Positions 63,664 through 64,000 of a stretch of 64,000 nucleotides of DNA are shown in pieces. This stretch comes from Hymenobacter baengnokdamensis (GTDB lineage: Bacteria > Bacteroidota > Bacteroidia > Cytophagales > Hymenobacteraceae). Location of the stretch: assembly GCF_008728635.1 (NCBI RefSeq), contig NZ_CP044285.1:1240001-1304000 (forward strand). The letters run 5' to 3'. Every line of letters begins with the position of its first letter. The stretch's first letter is position 1. The notes beneath the pieces are model-generated. The model was not told the origin of the DNA, made no database searches, and saw only the letters and a list, made by a program, of their open reading frames with translations. A program made the translations under genes and the position numbers.

Positions 63664-63880
63664 GGCAGAGAAAAGGAGAAAATGAAGGAGGCAGTGGAAT
63701 CCACTGCTAGTTAGGCAAAACTTGGCAGAGTTATGCCTTCAAAAGCCGGGTACCACTGCTAACAGATGTGAGTCGGGCACAAAGCGTTGCTCAATGTAGT
63801 GCGCGCAGAAAGCAAAAACCTCCGCACCGGGAAGGTGAAGAGGTTTTTAAATATATAGAATATGATATTATTTAAATTGT

Positions 63881-64000
63881 CTACACTGCGTCCGACAAGC
63901 TGGTAAACGTGAAGTCGCGAATCTTGAGCGGCGGCACCAGGTTGCCGGCCAGCCGCACCGGGCGGCCGATGGCCTCCAGGTTGTTGAGCATAATAATCGG
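63881..64000 (-). CDS. Second PmbA/TldE-type gene, C-terminal part (partial)
   Basis: The frame runs to the window edge and reads ...LNNLEAIGRPVRLAGNLVPP then LKIRDFTFTSLSDAV and the stop at 63881. It is close to the end of the gene at 60512, so the pmbA-like gene is duplicated on both sides of tldD. Confidence 0.85.
   Translation of the reverse strand, partial: PIIMLNNLEAIGRPVRLAGNLVPPLKIRDFTFTSLSDAV

Overview
The window looks like a piece of a Hymenobacter-type chromosome (Bacteroidota, Cytophagales). The DNA is GC-rich and promoters follow the Bacteroidota TTTG / TAnnTTTG pattern rather than -35/-10. The gene content fits: OmpP1/FadL and PorT-like barrels, a BatA/MoxR/DUF58/DUF4159 cluster, type-3 ProRS, TldD/PmbA pairs and IntDOT-like recombinases. 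The genus is an inference from gene content and style; no search was possible.

Layout. (1) 1-2655 is left chromosomal backbone: the end of coaE, a GNAT-like protein, a small membrane protein and a CatB/Vat-type hexapeptide acetyltransferase. (2) 2662-39530 is one integrated element of about 36.8 kb. It is bounded by a 48-bp direct repeat that is the 3' part of tRNA-Val(TAC). The intact tRNA is at 39484-39558. A tyrosine recombinase lies beside the left repeat, and matching GTGTAAACC repeat pairs sit inside both ends. (3) 39559-64000 is right backbone: TerB-like protein, RibD, PrmC, an old-yellow-enzyme reductase, FadL-like porin, a Tyr/Gly-repeat lipoprotein, ProS, the BatA/DUF4175/DUF58/MoxR/DUF4159 operon, a PorT-like barrel and TldD/PmbA genes.

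Inside the element are three parts. Mobility and core (2860-8121): integrase, HTH/excisionase-like protein, a protein with a family-A DNA polymerase-like palm, three unknown genes and an XRE regulator. Arsenic (8235-28446): MIP channel, ArsS radical SAM enzyme, CMD-family peroxidase-like protein, SDR, epimerase, several GT2 glycosyltransferases, ArsM, a membrane ferredoxin/flavoprotein pair, a polyprenol-linked mannosyltransferase pair, a fatty acid hydroxylase-like enzyme, ArsC, ArsN-like GNAT, DUF6428 and ArsR. No ArsB or ACR3 pump is present. Together these suggest arsenate reduction, methylation and conversion to arsenosugars, perhaps carried on into a glycolipid. Defence-like (29288-38993): an MmeI-like restriction-modification enzyme split by a 10-bp tandem repeat (very likely phase-variable), a TIR/CAP12-type protein right after it, a three-gene TIGR04255 operon, a small ORF with a strong terminator in front of a papain-like cysteine protease, an hsdR relic, and a reverse transcriptase with about 490 bp of non-coding DNA upstream.

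The most notable points are the 10-bp repeat switch in the restriction enzyme beside a TIR effector, the RT with its structured upstream region, the polymerase-like protein in the element core, and the large arsenosugar/glycolipid-like cluster.
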